Part shown: positions 61,494 through 64,000 of the stretch, one piece after another
How the letters are laid out: each line of letters opens with the position of its first letter
Position numbering within the stretch: the stretch's first letter is position 1
DNA from: DAHUXN01 sp963729815
GTDB taxonomy: Bacteria; Acidobacteriota; Terriglobia; Acidiferrales; UBA7541
Length of the DNA stretch: 64,000 bases
Reading direction: 5' to 3'
NCBI GenBank assembly: GCA_963729815.1
Contig: CAVSPU010000002.1
Span: forward strand, 186,001-250,000
The notes under the pieces: generated by a model
Seen by the model: the letters and a program-made list of their open reading frames with translations, nothing else
What the model was told of the DNA's origin: nothing
Database searches by the model: none
Translations under genes and position numbers: made by a program

Positions 61494-62747
61494 TTACTGA
61501 GTCGTCGGGTCTTCGAGGGCGACGCGCTCCCCAGGCTGCAATCCTTGAGCAATCAGAATTTGGTCGCTGCCGCGGCGCGCCACGGTCACCGCGCGTTCCT
61601 CGAATCGCGAGCCACGCAGCACATAGGCGACGTCGCTTCCGCCCTTGCGAAATACGGCGTTCGTCGGGATAAGGATGGCGTTCAGAATCTTGTCCACCGC
61701 GATTCGCGCGTTTGCGCTCATCCCTGGCCGGAGCCGCTTGTCCACGCTCGTCAAACTGATATCCATCGCAAAATCTCGGGGAAAGGGCCAGCCCGCCGAG
61801 AAGTCCACGCTGGCAATGGTGCTGATCTGGCTGATGCGACCCGCAAAGTCGCGATCGGGGATGGCATCGATGTGTATGGTCGCATCCTGGCCCACTTGCA
61901 GTTGGCCGCGCTGCGTTTCATCCACTCGCACCGAGACTTCGATCGTGGAAAGATCCGGAACCTCCGCGATGGCCGCGCCGGGCCACGCGTGGTCTCCTGC
62001 CTTGAATGGCATGGGATTGCCGGACGACCCGGCCGCGTTCCAGTTGCTCATCAAGGCGATCATGCCGTTGAGCGGAGCCCGCAGCGCCAATGCGGCGAGG
62101 CTGCGTTGCGTCTCATTCACTTCATAGAGCGCTTTATCCCGTCCCTGCTGCTTGCTTTGAATGTCGGCCTGATCCGAAGTCTGATCGTCTTTCAGTTTCT
62201 CTTCCGCTTCCTTCAAGGCTTGCTGCGAATCCTCGAGTTTTAGGTTTGCTTCCGCCCCTTCGATTTTCGAAAGAATTTCCTGCTTGCTGGCGTCGAGCTT
62301 CGCGCGCTGAACGTCGTAGCGCGCCTTCATCACGTTGGTCAGATCCTGTTCCTCGGTCAGGCGGGCCTTCGCGCGCGATTGCTCGATTTCCGCTTCCGCG
62401 GATTTCAGTGAGGATTTGTCCTGTGCGAGAGTCTGCACGAGCGTCGTAGTGTCGAACTGCACGACAACGTCGCCCTTCTTTACCTGCGCGCCATTTGCCG
62501 CCAGCTTGATGATTTGCAGATTGCCCGCCTCGAATGGCGCCGCAATCGTCGCCGACGCTCGCGCCTTGGTCGCACCCCGGAATTGCACGTAATCCACGAA
62601 TTCGCCGCGCGTAACGCCGGCGGTCGGAATTTTCGGCGCGGAACGCTCAAACCGAAAGGCTCCTATGGCAAATAAACAAACCAGAATCGCGGCGATGGCG
62701 ATCGCCATCTTCTTCCTTCGATTCCACGGTCTTTGAAGTAATCCCAT
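61494..62747 (-). CDS. Periplasmic adaptor (HlyD/RND-type), second of three
   Basis: 417 aa from ATG 62747. An in-frame TTG at 62756 overlaps the previous stop as TTGA and is also possible. N-terminal anchor at about 13-32. Barrel-sandwich half IAAPFEAGNLQIIKLAANGAQVKKGDVVVQFD, long alpha-hairpin (110-225; SAEAEIEQSRAKARLTEEQDLTN...), second half LRAPLNGMIALMSNWNAAG, then beta-barrel VPDLSTIEVSVRVDETQRGQLQ and membrane-proximal ILIPTNAVFRKGGSDVAYVL. Similar in design to, but not a duplicate of, its neighbours; sequence identity by eye is moderate. Confidence 0.88.
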   Translation of the reverse strand: MGLLQRPWNRRKKMAIAIAAILVCLFAIGAFRFERSAPKIPTAGVTRGEFVDYVQFRGATKARASATIAAPFEAGNLQIIKLAANGAQVKKGDVVVQFDTTTLVQTLAQDKSSLKSAEAEIEQSRAKARLTEEQDLTNVMKARYDVQRAKLDASKQEILSKIEGAEANLKLEDSQQALKEAEEKLKDDQTSDQADIQSKQQGRDKALYEVNETQRSLAALALRAPLNGMIALMSNWNAAGSSGNPMPFKAGDHAWPGAAIAEVPDLSTIEVSVRVDETQRGQLQVGQDATIHIDAIPDRDFAGRISQISTIASVDFSAGWPFPRDFAMDISLTSVDKRLRPGMSANARIAVDKILNAILIPTNAVFRKGGSDVAYVLRGSRFEERAVTVARRGSDQILIAQGLQPGERVALEDPTTQ

Positions 62748-62752
62748 TTCGC

Positions 62753-64000
62753 TCAAGACTTGCCATGCGTCGCCGCGGGGTCGTCCTCGACGACGTTCCC
62801 TGGAGTCAATCCCGCCGCGATCACGGTTTGGAGGTCGTTACTCGGTCCGGTCGTGACTTGATGTTTTTCATAACTCATCCCACTTTTGAGCCACACGTAT
62901 TCCTTCCCATCCGCGTGGACAACGCTCTGGTTTGGAACCACGACGGCATTTTGCGAGCGATCCAACACGACATCCACAGCCGCGGACAAGTCGGGCATGA
63001 GCTTTCCGCTCGTTCCGTGAATCGCGAAAATGGCAGCGAAAGTCCGCACCTTGTCCGAAAAATCTCCCGAGTGCCCCAGTGGCGTCAGTCCTTCGAGTGT
63101 TCCCGGAAGAGATAATCCGGGATATGCATCCAGATGCACCACGGCTTGCTGGCCAATCCGAAGGCGCGCCAGGTCTGCTTGATTGACGTCCACGCGCACG
63201 TCCATATCCGAGGGATCGACCACGTTCATAAAGGGAACTCCTGCGCGCACCTGATCCCCTTCCTGCACCTCGCCCATTCTTCCGCCCAGCCAGGTTGTGT
63301 TGAGCACCACCACGCCGTCCATCGGCGAATGGATCTCCATTTTCTGCGCGTTGCTTTGCGCGTAGAGCATCGTGGCCCGTGCTCGATCGCGTTGGATCTC
63401 CAGTGTCTTCAGGTCCGCGGCCGCCGCCTGGCGTTTGAGAATGTACGTCTGCTGGAGCTGTTTGAACGTTGCTTGCGCTTCGTCGAGCGTCTCCTGATTT
63501 TTCTCGGCGTCGATGCGCGACAAAATGGGATCCTTTCCAATTTCCAATTGTGCTTTTTTCAAGTCGTCTTCTGCTTGCTTCAACGACGTTTCGTCGGTGG
63601 CGCGCGCTCCGTCGTTCGCGGCCTGCTTCTGGGCCACCTGATCGACCAGATCCCGATAGGCAGCCTGCTTGTCCAGAAAATCCTTCACTTGGGCTTGCCG
63701 GTCAAATTCAACGAGCAGGTCGCCTTTGTGAACCCGTGTGCCCGTCGGCGCAAGCCGCGTCACGACCATCGCGTCCATCTGCGCCCCCTCCAGTCGCGGC
63801 GCCAGGACTGGTTGCGACCGGACCGCTTGCGTCGTGCCTGTGAGCCGGAGGACGTCCTCAAAATCAGTTCTTTGGACCGTGATGGTCTGCGTCGCTCCAT
63901 TGATGCCGCCTCGCGATGGATCAATGTGCACGAAAACGAAAGCGCCGGCACCGAGGACAATCACAAGCGCGGCTGCGATTGCCAGGAAACGTTTACGCGA
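62753..64000 (-). CDS. Periplasmic adaptor (HlyD/RND-type), first of three (partial)
   Basis: About 415 residues visible; the N-terminus runs off the right edge. The frame is open to base 64000 and reads SRKRFLAIAAALVIVLGAGA into a membrane anchor. Domains: barrel-sandwich VLAPRLEGAQMDAMVVTRLAPTGTRVHKGDLLVEFD, alpha-hairpin (QAAYRDLVDQVAQK... to RARATMLYAQSNAQKM), MEIHSPMDGVVVLNTTW, beta-barrel VVDPSDMDVRVDVNQADLARLRIG and the C-terminal VVVPNQSVVHADGKEYVWL. Its TGA overlaps a possible TTG start of the next adaptor. An ATPase or further subunit may lie to the right. Confidence 0.87.
   Translation of the reverse strand, partial: SRKRFLAIAAALVIVLGAGAFVFVHIDPSRGGINGATQTITVQRTDFEDVLRLTGTTQAVRSQPVLAPRLEGAQMDAMVVTRLAPTGTRVHKGDLLVEFDRQAQVKDFLDKQAAYRDLVDQVAQKQAANDGARATDETSLKQAEDDLKKAQLEIGKDPILSRIDAEKNQETLDEAQATFKQLQQTYILKRQAAAADLKTLEIQRDRARATMLYAQSNAQKMEIHSPMDGVVVLNTTWLGGRMGEVQEGDQVRAGVPFMNVVDPSDMDVRVDVNQADLARLRIGQQAVVHLDAYPGLSLPGTLEGLTPLGHSGDFSDKVRTFAAIFAIHGTSGKLMPDLSAAVDVVLDRSQNAVVVPNQSVVHADGKEYVWLKSGMSYEKHQVTTGPSNDLQTVIAAGLTPGNVVEDDPAATHGKS

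Overview
This window reads as a GC-rich, Gram-negative chromosome of an Acidobacteriota member, probably a Terriglobia-like soil lineage (inference). Support comes from a large Oar-like TonB-dependent receptor with an N-terminal carboxypeptidase-regulatory domain, coupled to a VWFA protein of the type common in Acidobacteria; an LPS-export (lpt/msbA-like) operon combined with rpoN; and secreted S9, M28 and M50 peptidases. No rRNA, CRISPR array, IS transposase or prophage was recognised. One tRNA (Cys, GCA) is present.

Layout. 1-3.1 kb: nucleoside salvage (CNT permease end, purine nucleoside phosphorylase, cytidine deaminase, an exported MTA/SAH-deaminase-like amidohydrolase). 3.1-7.4 kb: a repeat-like hypothetical protein and a RodZ-like protein, divergent from a GAF-GGDEF cyclase, then a zinc alcohol dehydrogenase. 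7.5-18.6 kb: a tightly packed operon with lptC/lptA-like fusion, lptB, rpoN, rapZ, msbA-like ABC exporter, yicC, gmk, rpoZ, coaBC and a family-4 uracil-DNA glycosylase, led by a good sigma70-type promoter. 18.7-25.6 kb: EamA transporter, priA, M50 protease, HU, dcd, nitroreductase, pirin.

25.6-29.6 kb is an accessory island of low gene density: an orphan HEPN-like gene, an orphan HTTM-like membrane protein, a GIY-YIG protein, and many short palindromic repeats. Two diverged, inverted copies of a roughly 210-230 bp element lie at either end. Each copy has a sigma70 promoter, a 5' stem-loop, a terminator-like hairpin with a T tract, a three-part heptamer repeat (TTCTAAT / ATTAGAA / TTCTAAT) around a start codon, and the start of a small related ORF. 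This is the best candidate in the window for an undescribed regulatory RNA or attenuator family.

29.6-48.2 kb: SDR, a secreted TPR-like protein, Fis-type protein, purC, smc (with an acidic insert in its head domain), divergent S9 and M28 peptidases, cysS, a class III aminotransferase, methyltransferase, YraN, galT and an HD-GYP protein. 48.4-57 kb: SppA, tRNA-Cys, an LTXXQ/CpxP-like protein, and the TonB receptor/VWFA pair. 57.1-64 kb (minus strand): an efflux operon of three tandem HlyD-type adaptors, a MacB-type permease lacking its ATPase domain, and a TolC-like outer membrane protein; the operon enters from beyond the right edge.

All calls rest on reading the sequence and ORF translations by eye. 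No database search was run, so family names are recognition from motifs.
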